From the NCBI GenBank assembly GCA_951213105.1, contig OX578147.1:128783322-128847321 (forward strand): a DNA stretch of 64,000 nt, in the 5' to 3' direction. Below, in pieces: positions 10,438-22,265 of the stretch (positions are counted from its first letter, which is position 1; every line of letters begins with the position of its first letter). Origin of the DNA: Amaurobius ferox (lineage: Eukaryota; Arthropoda; Arachnida; Araneae; Amaurobiidae). The notes below the pieces were generated by a model. The model did not search any database. It was given only the letters and a program-made list of their open reading frames with translations, and was not told where the DNA came from. Both the position numbers and the translations under genes were made by a program.

Positions 10438-11176
10438 TCTGATGTGGGCAGCACATGACTTTCCCTGCAGACTTATATCCACATTCTCATTATTTTAATT
10501 AAATTTATTTCACTTTTAGTTCAATTTTTTTTCTCATTCGGTAACCGGACTTATTTTCAAAGGTGGAGTAGAGAAAATACGGAAAACTAAAATATCTTGA
10601 GAACGGCTAGTCCTAGTTTAATGGGGTTGGTCTTATTCTTTTCTTCGTTAAAAATTACGTATTAAAAAAGAATTTAATGATTTTTGCGGGCCATTTTGCA
10701 AGAAAAGGCAGGTTATTTTTTTCCGAATCGTACCAAAATCTAATCAGCACCAGGGTGACCCACAAGTGACTCGTCTACCGAATTTTGGGAAATTCGGTCC
10801 ATTAGTTTTTCAGTTAGAGTGGATACAAACTTTTGCGGGCCATTTCGCAAAAAAAAGGCGGGTTATTTTATTCTGAATCGTACCCAAAACTAATCAGCAC
10901 CTGACTCGCCCACAAGTGACTTACCTACCAAATTTTGTGAAGTTCGGTCCATTAGTTTTTTAGTTAGAGTGGATACAAAATCTGCTCAGACAGACAGACA
11001 GACAGACACACAGACATACAGACAGACACACAGACACACACACAGACGTCACGCTAAAAATGGTTTTTTGTATTCTAGAGGTCTCGAAACGTGTAGATCC
11101 ATCGAAAACTGGAGTTGCGATTTTCGACATGATTCCAATACTTTCCTTCTACATTACCATGTATTGCAGGGAAAGT
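10438..11176 (-). mobile_element. Family B element B3
   Basis: Full-length minus copy, 739 bp. Its 3' end is separated from the head of B1 by only AAAAA (10433-10437), a head-to-tail join. The middle module (AATCAGCACC ... GTTAGAGTGGATACA) is present twice, at about 10743-10825 and 10892-10975. The head-side tract is (CAGA/CACA)n, 10985-11045. Confidence 0.8.
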
Positions 11177-11295
11177 AAAAAATATGGCCTTCTGTGCATA
11201 GGATGTATACTATGTATGTGTATTTCATTATCGGTCTGTTTGTAGTGTAACGTGCTTAACATTTTATGTTTAGAAGCGTTCACACGCGCAACATG

Positions 11296-11419
11296 TTACA
11301 GAGTCTACCTCGACAATAAGAACTTGCAATTTCGGCTCAGTGGCTCGCCAGTTCGGAGATCCGGGGTTCGAAGGTTGGGGCAGCAAATCCGGGGTTGGGG
11401 CAGCAAGGTTTTTTTACGA
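11296..11419 (+). repeat. TRIM 5' LTR, copy 1
   Basis: Begins near ACAGAGTCTACCTCGAC and ends TTTTTTTACGA next to the putative primer-binding site. It contains a diverged A-box-like GGCTCAGTGGCTCGCC and a partly duplicated segment around the B box (GGGGCAGCAA occurs twice, 11380-11410). Confidence 0.7.
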
Positions 11420-11461
11420 TGGCGCCGCCCGAACAAATAAATCTTGTAGAATAGTGCAAAG

Positions 11462-11551
11462 ATGTCTGAGTCTGAAAGTGACCCTAGTACGACTAGCACG
11501 GATTCAGTGGACTCTGAGATATGGAGCGCCGATTTCAAGTTAGGAGGGTAA
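11462..11551 (+). CDS. 29-codon acidic ORF inside TRIM copy 1
   Basis: ATG at 11462 gives a short Ser/Glu/Asp-rich peptide, MSESESDPSTT..., ending in a stop at 11549-11551. The homologous place in TRIM copy 2 (about 22850-22775, minus) has a frameshift and early stop, so there is no sign of conservation. It may be the relic of a gag start. Expression is unlikely. Confidence 0.3.
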   Translation: MSESESDPSTTSTDSVDSEIWSADFKLGG

Positions 11552-11677
11552 CGACCACGCAGGATACTAACCTGGGAAAAAATAGTAGTATCAGTAGGCT
11601 AACCTGAGGTAAAAATAACAGGAGGTGGTCAGTCAGATTGCCAGTTGCACGTCAATCTGGCATTAGAAGGTGGAGGA

Positions 11678-11801
11678 TGCAGAATCCACTTCGACAATAA
11701 GAGCTTGGCGTTTCGTTCCAGTACCTCAACGGTAGAACATTGGCTCGCCAGTTCAAAGATCCAGAGTTCGATTCCCGGTTGGATCAGCAAGGTTCTTTAC
11801 A
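11678..11801 (+). repeat. TRIM 3' LTR, copy 1, with tRNA-like module
   Basis: 124 bp from TGCAGAATCC to TTCTTTACA. It contains ACCTCAACGGTAGAACA (A-box-like, D-arm) and AGAGTTCGATTCCCGG (B box/T-arm). Its length is identical to the solo LTR at 31987 and the LTR at 22510. Confidence 0.8.
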
Positions 11802-11949
11802 ATATTTTGTTAATTTCGTAATTAATTCGTAATAATTTTTCGAAAATATAATTTTTCTCCGAACTTGGAAAACGCAATGAAAATTAATGTATTACAGAAA
11901 AAAAGTATAAATAATTAAATATTTTTCCAGGATAAGCACTGCCAATTGC

Positions 11950-12240
11950 AAAATATGTGCAAAATATGGCCCACACGTGACGGTGGAATCACCCAATATT
12001 CATTTCTCTTTCTTAACCTTTATCTCCACCGGAATTCGACACCTGCAGATGTCACTCTTCTCGGACGAATCGATAGTCAACGTGAGGTAAGGGTACGATA
12101 TCGTCAAAGTTCCACTTTTCTTTGGGTCTGGTTTTTCTCATCTTTTCCTCTGTAGTCTTGAAAATTCTAAGAATGTGCTCAAACTAATGCGGTATCGCCA
12201 TTTATATTTTTTCTGGCTCTTGGGTTAAAAGGAAAGGGAG
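11950..12240 (+). repeat. Dispersed repeat W, copy 2
   Basis: Second copy of the 8505-8775 repeat, same orientation and similar divergence along its length. Function and class unknown. Confidence 0.6.
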
Positions 12241-12430
12241 AACAAGGATCTGTTGAGAACATTGATAACGCTCGAATGGCATTTTTGAAGTTCCTTTACA
12301 TGTTTATCAAAAGAATTGATATTGCTTTCCCTACAATGCATAATATACATGTTGTTCTAAAAGGTTAGCAATAGGTTAGCAAAGGTTAGAAAATTTCTCT
12401 TTAAATGATCTTTAACCTATACTTAAACAA

Positions 12431-12530
12431 TATACTTGCAATTACAAATCCTCGACATATTCTTGCAATTACAAATCCTCGACATATACTTGCAATTATA
12501 AATCCTCGACATATACTTGCAATTACAAAG
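12431..12530 (+). repeat. 27-bp tandem repeat
   Basis: About 3.7 copies of a 27-bp unit starting TATACTTGCAATTACAAATC, at 12431, 12458, 12485 and 12512, with one or two changes per unit. Because 27 is a multiple of three it keeps a repetitive ORF open on both strands; this is a by-product. Confidence 0.9.
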
Positions 12531-13231
12531 GTTCTTAACCTCTTCAAAGTCGACTGGAGACCCAGACTGCATACATTTAGGCTCATATAGAGAGGGGTTT
12601 GCCGGTACAAATTCCGGGGCCCGTTTTGTCTGCTGATTCCGGGTCTGGATTTATGAAGAACAATTTCCATCTACATGAATTTTTTTCCTCGTCCCGAAGC
12701 CCAAAATTATAGTTTTCTTTGGACCTGGGCGTCAGACATTTGAAATTATAACTATAAAAATTCCGGGCTTTGAATGGACTCGCTCATATGCGAGCTGTGA
12801 AAATATTTCAAATTAAGGTTTCATTTAACAACTAATTATGTAATTAGAAGTATAAAAAATTAATTTCAGAATTTGAGAATACTAACACAACAGAACTCAT
12901 AAGTTTTTAGAATTTGAATATTAAATGAAACAAATTTGAATACAGGAAAACATTGAAATCAAAGTAACATATTACAATCGCAAAAAAAGTATTTAATATA
13001 CTGGTGTACGTTCAAAATCGCACTGCATGCAAGTGCACAAGCGCTTTGATGAGTTGTTTAAAAGGTGTTGTTGACTCGTTGTTTGTAGGAAGCATCGCGA
13101 GCATGTGCAGTTTAAAATTGAGCGTTTCGCTCTTATATCAATTTGTTTTAACAATTGAAATTGCGATTCTGCAAATCTGCGTGTCATTTTACCACGTATG
13201 TATGCTAAATTTCATCTTCATATACCTATTG
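12531..13231. other. Unassigned non-coding stretch
   Basis: No repeat partner or convincing ORF was recognised. 12600-12800 has some GC-richer patches (CCGGGGCCCG, GGACCTGGGC). Confidence 0.4.
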
Positions 13232-13490
13232 TAGCATGGAGTTAGAAAGAAGGAGATAAAACTTCTATGGATGAAACGCTTGAAAGTGCCACATTGCTTC
13301 GAGAATTATATCTAGATGTCTCTAGTGTTAGTATAGTAGCCGCTACTGTTAGTTGACATAATAGAAAAGCGTAGTACTTAGTATATGTATTTCTGATTAT
13401 CTTTAAATTAAGCGTTCCTAATTATGAGTATGATTAACCAGTATTTTTTCATAGTTGTAGGATAGAGAACAGAATATAGGGAGATAAAAA
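13232..13490 (+). repeat. Dispersed repeat Z, copy 2
   Basis: Second copy of 588-850. The flanking sequences differ, which helps define its limits. The stretch 13491-13946 that follows holds nothing recognised. Confidence 0.65.
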
Positions 13491-13946
13491 AAAATTGAAA
13501 GGTAAAATAATTTTGAATACGTAGGAATATTCTTCATTTATTTCAGTTCTACTTTGCATTGCGCTAATAATTTATTTTTACAAAATTGGAAGTTTAAATA
13601 AATATTGTAGGCCTTTCGCCATGGAAATGCATACAATGCAGGGATACTTATTCCATCCCAGAGCCACCTGAATGATTGTTTCAAACGATATTGGCGCTTT
13701 TTTAATATGGAGTTCTATCTCCTCTTACCCCCATGTATTGTAGTTTTTAAATGAAAGGGATCACAAAACTCAGGCAAATGTAGATTTTCCTTCGTTAGGA
13801 ATGGAGAATGGACTTCGCTTCGTTTCTCCATAATTACATTTTCAAGAACTAAAATTTCAATAATTCTGCATTAATAATTCTACATTGGGAGAAGGGAAAC
13901 TAAATCTAATTCTAAAGATAAATCTTTGTCAACACAAGTAAAAAAA

Positions 13947-14864
13947 TCTGATGTGGGCAACACATAACTTTCCTTATATAATGCAATGAATTTACTACTT
14001 TTACAATAAAACAATAGGTTTTTTTTACAGTATATACTTGTATTCTTTCCAAGATATTGAATTTTCGTCAATTAGTCGTTATTTTCATTGATTTAGCGTC
14101 ATTCTTATCCATTTGGCTATATTTTCGTTAATTTGGCAACATTTTAAAAAGTCGCCAAGTTGGCGACATTCCACCAAATTCGTCGTCAAAATCCAGCCAA
14201 GCGTTATAAGCGGAGAAATAAGTTACTCTTATAGCAGATAAATGAATATTGGTGTTTAAATACAAAAGTATTACTCAAAGTATCTTTTCTCATGAATGGA
14301 ACGAACTAGATCCACGAGAATAATGTCACTCAATTTATCGCATGATATTACATATGAAAAGTGAACATGTTTCTCAGCAGTTAGTATATTTTTTTTAATT
14401 TATGGGATTTTTTGATAAATGTATTTAAAAAATGTGCAATATCTCGAGAACGGTTCATGCTAGCGTTCTAAAGTTTATGTCAATCGTTTTTTAAGGAAAA
14501 ATTAGATAAGAAATGTCTATTTGCGTAACTTTATTAAAGGTTTTGATTTTTTGATGATTTTTTCAAAATTTCATTCGAAAATTTAGGGAATTTCTGGACA
14601 TTCGATTACGTTTAAAAACAATAAGCTTCCAGTATTTACGGATTGTGACTTTTGTACCAAATTTCATTCAAATCGCTCCATTCGTTCGTGAGATATCGTC
14701 TCCACAGACTCACTGACACACACACACACACACACACACATCACTTCAAAAATGTTCGATTCGTGATCAGGGATGCTTGAAACGTGCTCTCATGTCGAAA
14801 ACTCGAATTCGAATTTTCGACCCCGTCACAATACTTTCCTTATACATTATGTATATAAGGAAAG
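13947..14864 (-). mobile_element. Family A element, full length
   Basis: 918 bp, from the terminal stem-loop (TCTGATGTGGGCAACACATA at 13947) to the 5' hairpin ending at 14864. It contains the GGCGA/GTCGCC-rich module (14115-14220), the CTCGTGGATCTAG-like block, CGAGATATT and a short (CA)n tract. Adjacent A residues fit insertion at a T-run on the element strand. Confidence 0.85.
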
Positions 14865-15441
14865 TAATAATTAATAGTGTTCCAACTGGCATGATATTTC
14901 GATTTGGATCCATTTCTCCTCTTTCTGGATTCGCTCAGAAAAAAGTGCCAACTATTCGAATCTATTCTTATTTGTTCCTTATACTTTCAAGCGTCACTTA
15001 CAATGAATGATATGTACAAATGAGAGAATTTTCTGAATTGTGCCAAATGCTGAAATGCAGTGAATGTGCCAAATGAAATGCTTAACTGATCATCTGTTCT
15101 TATTGTGAAGGATTTCACAAAGAGTTTTCCATCCAAAATGTAAATGAGAATAAAATCAGTGCCCATGCATCAAATGAGATCAAAACCAAGGTTCTGTCTT
15201 AAGTAAAGTGCTCAATTATTTTAAAAAGCGGATTTTGAGTGTTTTAATTATCTCTTCGTCTAGTCCCCCCCCCCTCATTCTAATTTTCTAAATTTTATAT
15301 GTTTTTCCCTTTTGTCTCGAAGCTGAGACGGATCGAATGACATCAAAACTAAGATTCTAACTTTTGGGAAAAAGCTTGATCATGTTGATAAATTAACCTC
15401 TCACTCATTCTGTCAGTTTTGTGCACATTATACTATATATT
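14865..15441. other. Unassigned non-coding stretch
   Basis: No partner repeat in this window and no convincing ORF. Contains a C-run (15266-15275). Confidence 0.4.
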
Positions 15442-16259
15442 GCTTTCTCTGCAATACATGGTATGTATAGGGAAAGTATTGGAATCGTATCAAAAGTCAG
15501 AATTCAAATTTTCGACAAATCTACATTTTTTAGCACTCTAAAACTTGAAAACACTAGTGTTAGTCTAGCGTCCGTGTGTATCGGTCTGTCTATGGAATGC
15601 ATTATCCACTCTAACTAAAAACTAATGGATCAAATGTCACAAAATTTTGTAGATAAGTCACAAAAACTTTGTAGATAAGTTTGTGGATTACCGTGGTGCT
15701 GATTACATTTTGGGATGATTTGGGAAAAAAAACATACCATTTTTTTGTGAAATGACTCTCAAAACCGTATGTATCTACTCTAACTGAAATACTAATTGAC
15801 CAAATTGTATAAAAATTTGGTAAAGTTATCTGTGGTCGCCCTGATGCTGAATAGATTTAGGTACGAGTTTAAAAAAAGAACCTGCTTTTTTATATGCGAA
15901 ATGGGCCGCAAAAATGGTCAAAATGTAAAATGAAACACTACGTATGCTCAAACGTATCCATTAAATGCTTGATTTATACGTAGATTTGGATAACGTAAGA
16001 AATAAGACTAACCCCATATATACTATAAAGCTAACTGTTTTCGAGATATTTTAGTTTTTCGTATTTTTGCCACATCGCCTTTGAAATTACGTCCAGTCTT
16101 CAAATGAAAACGAAAATTGAATCAAAACTGCAAATTCAGGGTCATTTCAAATAATTATCCGGGTTATTTTGTGCACTTAAACTCAATTTAATGAATTATG
16201 AATGAAAGAAAGCGAAAATGAATGAGTCTGTAAGGAAAGTCATGTGCTGCCCACATCAG
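15442..16259 (+). mobile_element. Family B element
   Basis: Diverged plus copy. Head GCTTTCTCTGCAATACATGG, then GTCAGAATTCAAATTTTCGAC, two copies of the ACTCTAACT...TGATTACATTTTGG module, a CGAGATATTTTAG motif and the end GTCATGTGCTGCCCACATCAG. Confidence 0.8.
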
Positions 16260-16341
16260 TTTTTAATCGCTTGTCCACTAAAATCCCTATTGTATACTTA
16301 AAAAAATGTATCTACTTTAGATATCTCTAGTACATAAAAAT

Positions 16342-16716
16342 AGGATGTGGTCAGCGCATAACTATATGATATGGAACAATATGATGTGATCAGCGCATGA
16401 CTATATGATGTGGTCAACGCACAACTATATGATGTAGAAAAATATGATGTGGTCAGCGCATGAATATATGATTTGGTCAACGCATGACTATATGATGTAG
16501 GTGAATATTGTGTGATCAGAGCATAACTATGTGATGTAGAAAAATATGATGTGGTCAGCGCATGACTATATGATGTGGAAAAGTATGACGTGGTCAGTGC
16601 CATGACTATACGATGTGGTAAAATATGATGTAGTCAGCGCATGACTATATGATGTAGAAAAATATAATGCGGTCATCGCATGACTTTGGAAAATTATGAT
16701 GTGATCAGTGAGTGTG
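16342..16716 (+). repeat. Minisatellite built from the family B terminal stem-loop
   Basis: About nine degenerate units of roughly 39 bp, each with ATGATGTGGTCAGCGCATGA followed by CTATATGATGTAGAAAAAT-like spacer. The core GATGTGGTCAGCGCATGACT resembles the terminal GATGTGGGCAGCACATGACT of family B/A (minus sense). It lies about 80 bp beyond the end of the family B copy at 15442-16259. The Tyr/Ser/Thr-rich ORFs on the minus strand only read the repeat. Confidence 0.8.
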
Positions 16717-16734
16717 TGCGCGCGATATTTCACG

Positions 16735-17150
16735 AATGTTTGGCGCCATTCCAAAGTTTTTAAAATTTAGTAATTATATACCTTGAGGGTTATCCTAATA
16801 TTGATTTGATTTTGGCATGGTTCGGGAACATATATATAATCGACCCTTTTTTGGGAAATAGCCCGCAAAGATCTTGAAGAACTGAAATAAATGACTAAAA
16901 TTGTTGGTACGTATTCATTGAATACTGGTTCTGCATGTAATTTTTGACAAAACAGCGAATAAGACTGACCCCCATGACTCTAGGATGAACCGTTCTCGAG
17001 ATACATTTTAGTGTATTGGAAGTTTGAGGAACTGGGGACTTTAAAGTGCATTAACTTGCCAAATGAAACGAAAATGCCCTTACAAATGCAAGTTAGATAT
17101 AACATCAGAAATATACCCATGCATCTAAACTCAATTTAATGCATCATGAA
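16735..17150 (+). mobile_element. Family B internal fragment
   Basis: Diverged plus-strand family B sequence: TGATTTTGGCATGGTTCGGG, the AAATAGCCCGCAAAGATC block, GAACCGTTCTCGAGATACAT and TTGCCAAATGAAACGAAAAT. The start and terminal stem-loop are missing; repeat F replaces the end. The CAAATGAAACGAAAA stretch shows the empty version of the site where the solo LTR sits at 31987. Confidence 0.65.
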
Positions 17151-20100
17151 ATAAAACAAGAAAGATCAATCATGCATAAAGCATTCATTATGAAACACTT
17201 TCCAACTGCAATGCAATTTTATTTAAACATCTCTAAAATGCGATACATTCAGCAGTCATATTTTTAAAATTATCACAATATTACATTAATTTATTATATT
17301 TGAAGACTTAAAACTTTATCGAAAAAACTGAACTTTATTCAAATAACGTCATTGAAATATAAATCGCCTGGCTCTCTATGTAAAAGCTGTAAATATTTCA
17401 TTCATACACTTTTTAACACTTTACAACAAAGTTTAAAAGTGTTTATGACTTTGTTCATTCTGTCTGTCTGTCTGTCCGTTAGCACGATAACTACAGTAGA
17501 AATGACTTACTCAAAATGAAATTTTAGTATGTTGTTCAGACGGTCTGTAGGACCTATGGGAATATAAATGAATAATATCACCCAATTAGTTTTAGATTGA
17601 ACCCGGGTTGAAAAAATGAACTACATTGAACCCTATGGGACCTAATTCTTCAAACATTTTTAAACGGATTTAAAATTCACAAATTGCTTCCAAAATTTTA
17701 GATAATATTCAAATTATTCCATAAAATATATAAAAAAATTTCAGCAAAATATATTCAGTAGTTTTTTAAATAAAATTTAAAATAAGAATTACACCTCATA
17801 TATGAAGCGATCACGTGACCATGATATAAAAAGATCACGTGACTCACTTCAAAATGATATATGGCATCCATCTTGTCTCAAAATCGTGATTTTTAAAGTT
17901 CTTTTTAATTCATATTGAATGTTGTATCCGTCCTAAAACCACTTTATTTTTGCTTAAATTCTGTGCATCTCCATACTGAAACAACGCAATTACAATATAT
18001 TTGAGTTTAAATGATCATCCAAATTTGATTATTTCTACAACGAAGCCTATTTTTCACTTATGTAAAATGTAAACAGCAAAATATGTGGAATGAGTTGTAC
18101 AAAAATTGCTATATTTCTTTAACGCAGAATTATTTAGCTCATGGAGTCTGCATAGCTGATATGAATGAAATATTCATTGATTTTACAGAGAGAAGGACGA
18201 TTTTTTTCAATGAAGTTTTAAGCATAGAGTTGAATTACTTGTAGTTCCATGGTCTTAAGTTGTTAAATAAAATAAATTATTTTAGTACTGTGATGAATGA
18301 AATGAATGAAATCCTGCTTTTATAGAGAGATCCAGGCGTGTTATTTTTTCTATGATGTCATTTGAATGAATTTCAGTTGTTTTCGATGAAGTTTTAAAAT
18401 ATAATAAATTATTGTAGTATTATGATAATTTTAAAAATGTTACCGAGGAATGTATCGCATTTTAGAGATGTTTAAACCAGGCAATTTATATTTCAATGCC
18501 GTCATTTGAATGAAGTTCATTTTTTTCGATAAAGGTTTAAGTTTTCAAATATAATAAATTAATGTAGTATTGTGATAAGTTTTAAAATATTACCGAGGAA
18601 GGTATTGCATTTTAGAGATGTTTAAATAAAATTGCATTGAAGTTGGAAAGTGTTTCATAATCAATGCTTTAAGCATAATTGATCAATGCTTTAAGCATCT
18701 TGAATTCTATTCCTTTCATTCATTCCAATACTACAATAATTTATTTTATTTAATAACTTAAAACCATGGAGGTACAAGTAATTTAACTCTATGCTTAAAA
18801 CTCCATCGAAAAATCGTCTGCTTCTCTATGTAAAATCAATGAATGTTTCATTCATATCAGCTATTTTCCAGACTCCAGAGCTAAATAATTTTGAGTTAAA
18901 GAATAGAGAAATTCAGCAATTCTTATACAACTCATCCTGCATGTTTATTTGTTTACATTTTCCATAAGTGAAAATTAGGCTTCATTGTAGAAATAATCAA
19001 AGTTTGATGATCATTTAAAATCAAATATATTGTAATTGCGTTGTTTCAAAATGTAGATGCACAAAATTTAAGCAAAAATAAAGCAATTTTAGGACATATA
19101 CAACACTACATATAAACACGAAAGATCAATCATGCATAAAGCATTGATTATGAAACACTTTCCAACTTAAGCAATTTTATATAAACATCTCTGAAATGCG
19201 ATACATTCCTCGGTAATATTTTTAAAATTATCACAATACTACATTAATTTATTGTATTTGAAAACTTCATCGAAAAAAATGAGCTTCATTCAAACGACGG
19301 CATTGAAATATAAATTGCCTGGTTTAAACATCCCGAAAATGCGATACATTCCTCGGTAATATTTTTAAAATTATCATAATACTACAATAATTTATTATAT
19401 TTAAAAACTTCATCGAAAACAAATGAACTTTATTCAAATGACGTCATCGAAATATAAATCGCCTCTCTATAAAACAGCATTTCATTCTTAAACATTTTTC
19501 CAATCGTTTCATTCATCACAATACCATAATAATTTATTTTATTTAAAAATTTGTTATCTACCATATTCTTAAACATTTTTCCAATCGTTTCATTCATCAC
19601 AATACCATAATAATTTATTTTATTTAAAAATTTGTTATCTACCATATTTATTTTAAAATGTGAAACCTTTCTTACATATAAATAATTCAACTCTTGGAAA
19701 GATATTTATTATATAATATAACTCTTTTTTCTTTCTGGAGGATATAGTAAGAGTCAGAATTTAATTGATTTTGTTTTTCTCCCTATATGAAATAATTTTT
19801 ATTTAAAAAACTACTTAACATATTTTATTGAATTTTTTTTATATATTTTATGGGATAATTTGAATATTTTCTAAAATTTTCGAAGCAATTTGTGAATTTT
19901 AAATTTGTTTAAAAAATGTTTGAAAAATTAGGTCCCATAGAGTTAGTTCAATGTATTTCATTTTTTCAACCCGGGCTTAATCCAAAACTAATTGGGTAAT
20001 ATTATTCTTTTATATTCCCATAGGTCCCACAGACCGTCTGAACAACATGCTAAAATTTTATCTTGATAAAGTCATTTTTACAGCAGTTATCGTGTTGACA

Positions 20101-20158
20101 GACAGACAGAATGAACAAAGTCATAAACACTTTTCAACTATATTGTAAAGTGTTAAAA
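17151..20158. repeat. Array of repeat F in both orientations
   Basis: A mostly complete plus unit (17411-18690) begins TTTTTAACACTTTACAACAA, has (TCTG)n at 17456-17478, and ends with GTTGGAAAGTGTTTCATAAT. Minus-oriented pieces lie at 17151-17400, 18684-19125 and 19126-20158. The outer ends, 17411-17805 and 19780-20158, form inverted repeats of nearly 400 bp. A single plus copy exists at 59416-60800. No coding capacity was recognised; the class is unknown. Confidence 0.7.
19484..19648 (+). repeat. 80-bp tandem duplication within repeat F
   Basis: Two nearly identical 80-bp units starting ATTCTTAAACATTTTTCCAA at 19484 and 19564. The near identity shows a recent duplication. Confidence 0.85.
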
Positions 20159-20214
20159 AAAATTGAAAATGAATTTAAGTCTGTAGGGATAGTCATGTGC
20201 TGCCCACATCAGAT
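20159..20214 (+). mobile_element. Family B 3' terminal fragment
   Basis: About 55 bp with AATTTAAGTCTGTAGGGATA and GTCATGTGCTGCCCACATCAGA followed by T's. Only the 3' end is present, directly beyond repeat F. Confidence 0.7.
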
Positions 20215-20504
20215 TTTTTCATTTTCTTATTTTGCAGCATCCGAAAAAGAAAAATTACCACAATTTTATAGTTTGGCAAAAATATGATATATTTTCGCAT
20301 TCTAATAAGAAAAAATGTTTTTCTTAATTAGTCTGTTTTCTGAATTTCTCTTAATTATCAACCCAAAACTTAAAAATCGAAATTTTCGATTTAATTTTTT
20401 TCTCCGGTTCGCTGAGAGCTGCTATGGGGAGAAGTGGATGTTCATAGGCATGCGTGGCAAATAGTCGTGCACGACTACACTTGTGTTGAAATTAAAGGAT
20501 TTGG

Positions 20505-21135
20505 ATTGAAACGAAAGGTGAATGATTTTGGTTCAAAACAGGAGATTTGTGGTACGACAGCCCAGTGGTTAGCGCGCGGGTATTGCGGACGAACTGAGAT
20601 CGATTCCCGTCTTTGGTTCAAATTGCCGCCGTGTTCACGCGGAGTCTGGACACGTTAAATATGTGGATCCGTAAGTCCTTCCGCGATGTTGGTGGTAGGG
20701 TTAGGAGGATACGGTCCCTGTGGATACCACCCCCACTGGATTCCGGTCTAAATTGAATGGCACTTTCCGGTCGCCCAAACAGATAGGTTACCCCTTCGAG
20801 TAGGTTGGACGGTCCTGGGTCGAAAAAAAAACAGAGAGATTTTGAAATTGAGTGGTGTTATTTGCATCTTTACTATTCACGTAACGCGCCCTTTTTTAAA
20901 ACACTGGCAACGGCGAGTTATTCGTTTTGGTTCTAAATATCCTGAAATTTGTTCAAAGCATTCCTCCCGGCTTGTTTTTACTCCGCCCCTTTATTCTAAA
21001 TATCGTTCAGAATACTAATGACTTTTGTAAGCCATTTGTTAATCAACAGCACGCCCAAGCGTGCACCAAGAATCACATCCTGTAGGCGTGGCAAATTGCG
21101 TGCATCGAAAACAAGATCGTAAAAATAGAAATTAT
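20505..21135 (-). repeat. Dispersed repeat R, copy 1, with nested SINE
   Basis: 20505-20552 joined to 20832-21135 matches 46727-47045 in reverse. Landmarks are AATGATTTTGGTTCAAAACA, ACTGGCAACG and AAGTCATTAGTATT-type blocks. The SINE at 20553-20831 interrupts it; the other copy is the empty version. Confidence 0.65.
20553..20831 (+). mobile_element. tRNA-derived SINE, copy S1
   Basis: Head: AGCCCAGTGGTTAGCGCGC (A box) and GAGATCGATTCCCGTC (diverged B box). Body: GTGTTCACGCGGAGTC, GTAAGTCCTTCCGCGATG, TTCCGGTCTAAATTG and GGCACTTTCCGGTCG. It ends with GGTCCTGGGTCGAAAAAAAA. It sits inside repeat R. The peptide reading KLPPCSRGVWTR... is not a gene. Confidence 0.8.
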
Positions 21136-21212
21136 GAAACAAGAACAGGTCTTGTTATATCAAATGCCAGAAAAGATTTTAAACCGGGAAGACAACCGAG
21201 TTTTTCGTTTTT

Positions 21213-21413
21213 ACTTTCCCTATGGTAATGTAACGGAAAAATGCCGAAAATCGCAACTCGGGTTTTCGACGGAACAACATGTTTCAAGCACTGTAGAACG
21301 CGAAAAACCTATTTTTAACATGACTTGTGTGTGTGTGTGAAATAGGTAATTCTGTTATCGGTTAACTTGACACTAAGTAGATTTTGGTATGGTTTAAAAA
21401 AAAATAGAACCTA

Positions 21414-21457
<44 letters not shown>

Positions 21458-21560
21458 CCAAAATGGTACTCAGAAATCGTCAAAGTATAAAATAAAAAGC
21501 TAAATATGGTTAAATGTATCGCTTAGCTCTTTGTCTTATAGGAAATATTTTACGGAGAAG
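21213..21560 (+). mobile_element. Family B fragment with long T-run
   Basis: Diverged family B head (ACTTTCCCTATGGTAATGTA), CTCGGGTTTTCGACGGA, a short (GT)n, then TAGATTTTGGTATGGTT, a T-run of more than 35 bases (21418-21457), and the CAAAATGG...AAATCGTCAAAGTATAAAAT block. The 3' end is lost. Confidence 0.65.
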
Positions 21561-21969
21561 ATTTCGTAAAAATCCATTGTTTGTGGCAGCTATCGTGTAA
21601 ACAAGAAATCGACCACTGACATACGACAGACGGACATAACTCTAAAAATAGTCAAAACGTGCTCAAGAGCTCCTAAAACATATAACTTCAAAGTCTCGAA
21701 TCACAAATTTTCGCGAAAACAATACTTGCTCTATATTCTATATAAAAAAGTAAAAATAAATTATTAATTGCTTTAAGAAAGCACGTGACTTTGAGCACTA
21801 TGCATAATATACTGGTTCACAACGTAGAATGCATCACAAATCAAGATAAATCAGCAAGCGTACGTTTCAGATATCAATTGTTCAGTGTAAAAAATCTAGA
21901 TCTGATCTGAACGCCCAAATAATGTCAAGACTATGTTGGCCAAACCGAAATGGCCTTCACAGCGAAGTA
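21561..21969. other. Unassigned non-coding stretch
   Basis: Contains ACATACGACAGACGGACATA. This resembles the (CAGA)n-type tracts of families A/B, but no boundaries can be set. Confidence 0.3.
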
Positions 21970-22265
21970 ATGATGTGCAAGATCCACATAACAATGATTT
22001 TGTCGTTGAATTAACACTGTGTAAATTGAAATTGAGCGTTTTGGCAACTTATTAGTCAAAACGAATGACTTATTCATACACACGTGCAAAATCCGCACTA
22101 AAATGCAATTGATATTTAATTAATATCTATTGTATGAACTAAATTATTTTTGGGGAATTCTTGAGCATCAAAATATAAAACGATTACAAAATGTATCTTC
22201 TCTCGTGAATGGAATGATCCAGATTCACGAGAATGATGTTGCAAAATATTTCAGATGGAGAGTAA
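21970..22265 (+). repeat. Dispersed repeat V, copy 1
   Basis: Matches 31085-31390. Shared landmarks include GTTGAATTAA, TTGGCAACTT, and ATCTTCTCTCGTGAATGGAA followed by CACGAGAAT. The last part also resembles the CATGAATGGAACGAGCTAGA block of family A, so V may be a distant relative of it. Confidence 0.6.

Larger units (their letters stand above)
11296..11801 (+). mobile_element. TRIM (miniature LTR element) copy 1
   Basis: About 506 bp: 5' LTR 11296-11419, internal 258 bp, 3' LTR 11678-11801 (124 bp, TG...CA). Just after the 5' LTR is TGGCGCC (11420), a typical start of a primer-binding site. Just before the 3' LTR is a purine tract, AGAAGGTGGAGGA. The two LTRs share a tRNA-like module. There is no gag-pol; the internal part has only a 29-codon acidic Ser/Glu-rich ORF at 11462-11551. 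It is therefore non-autonomous. Host duplication is not clear at this copy. Confidence 0.8.

Noticed and set aside
12431..12530. CRISPR-like array
   Set aside because: 27-bp units are directly adjacent with no spacers, and the context is eukaryotic; it is a simple tandem repeat. No CRISPR array was seen anywhere.
13947..14864. Family A as a classic TIR MITE
   Set aside because: The inverted match is subterminal, followed by a stem-loop and T-run, and no fixed non-T target duplication was found; a Helentron-type reading fits better.
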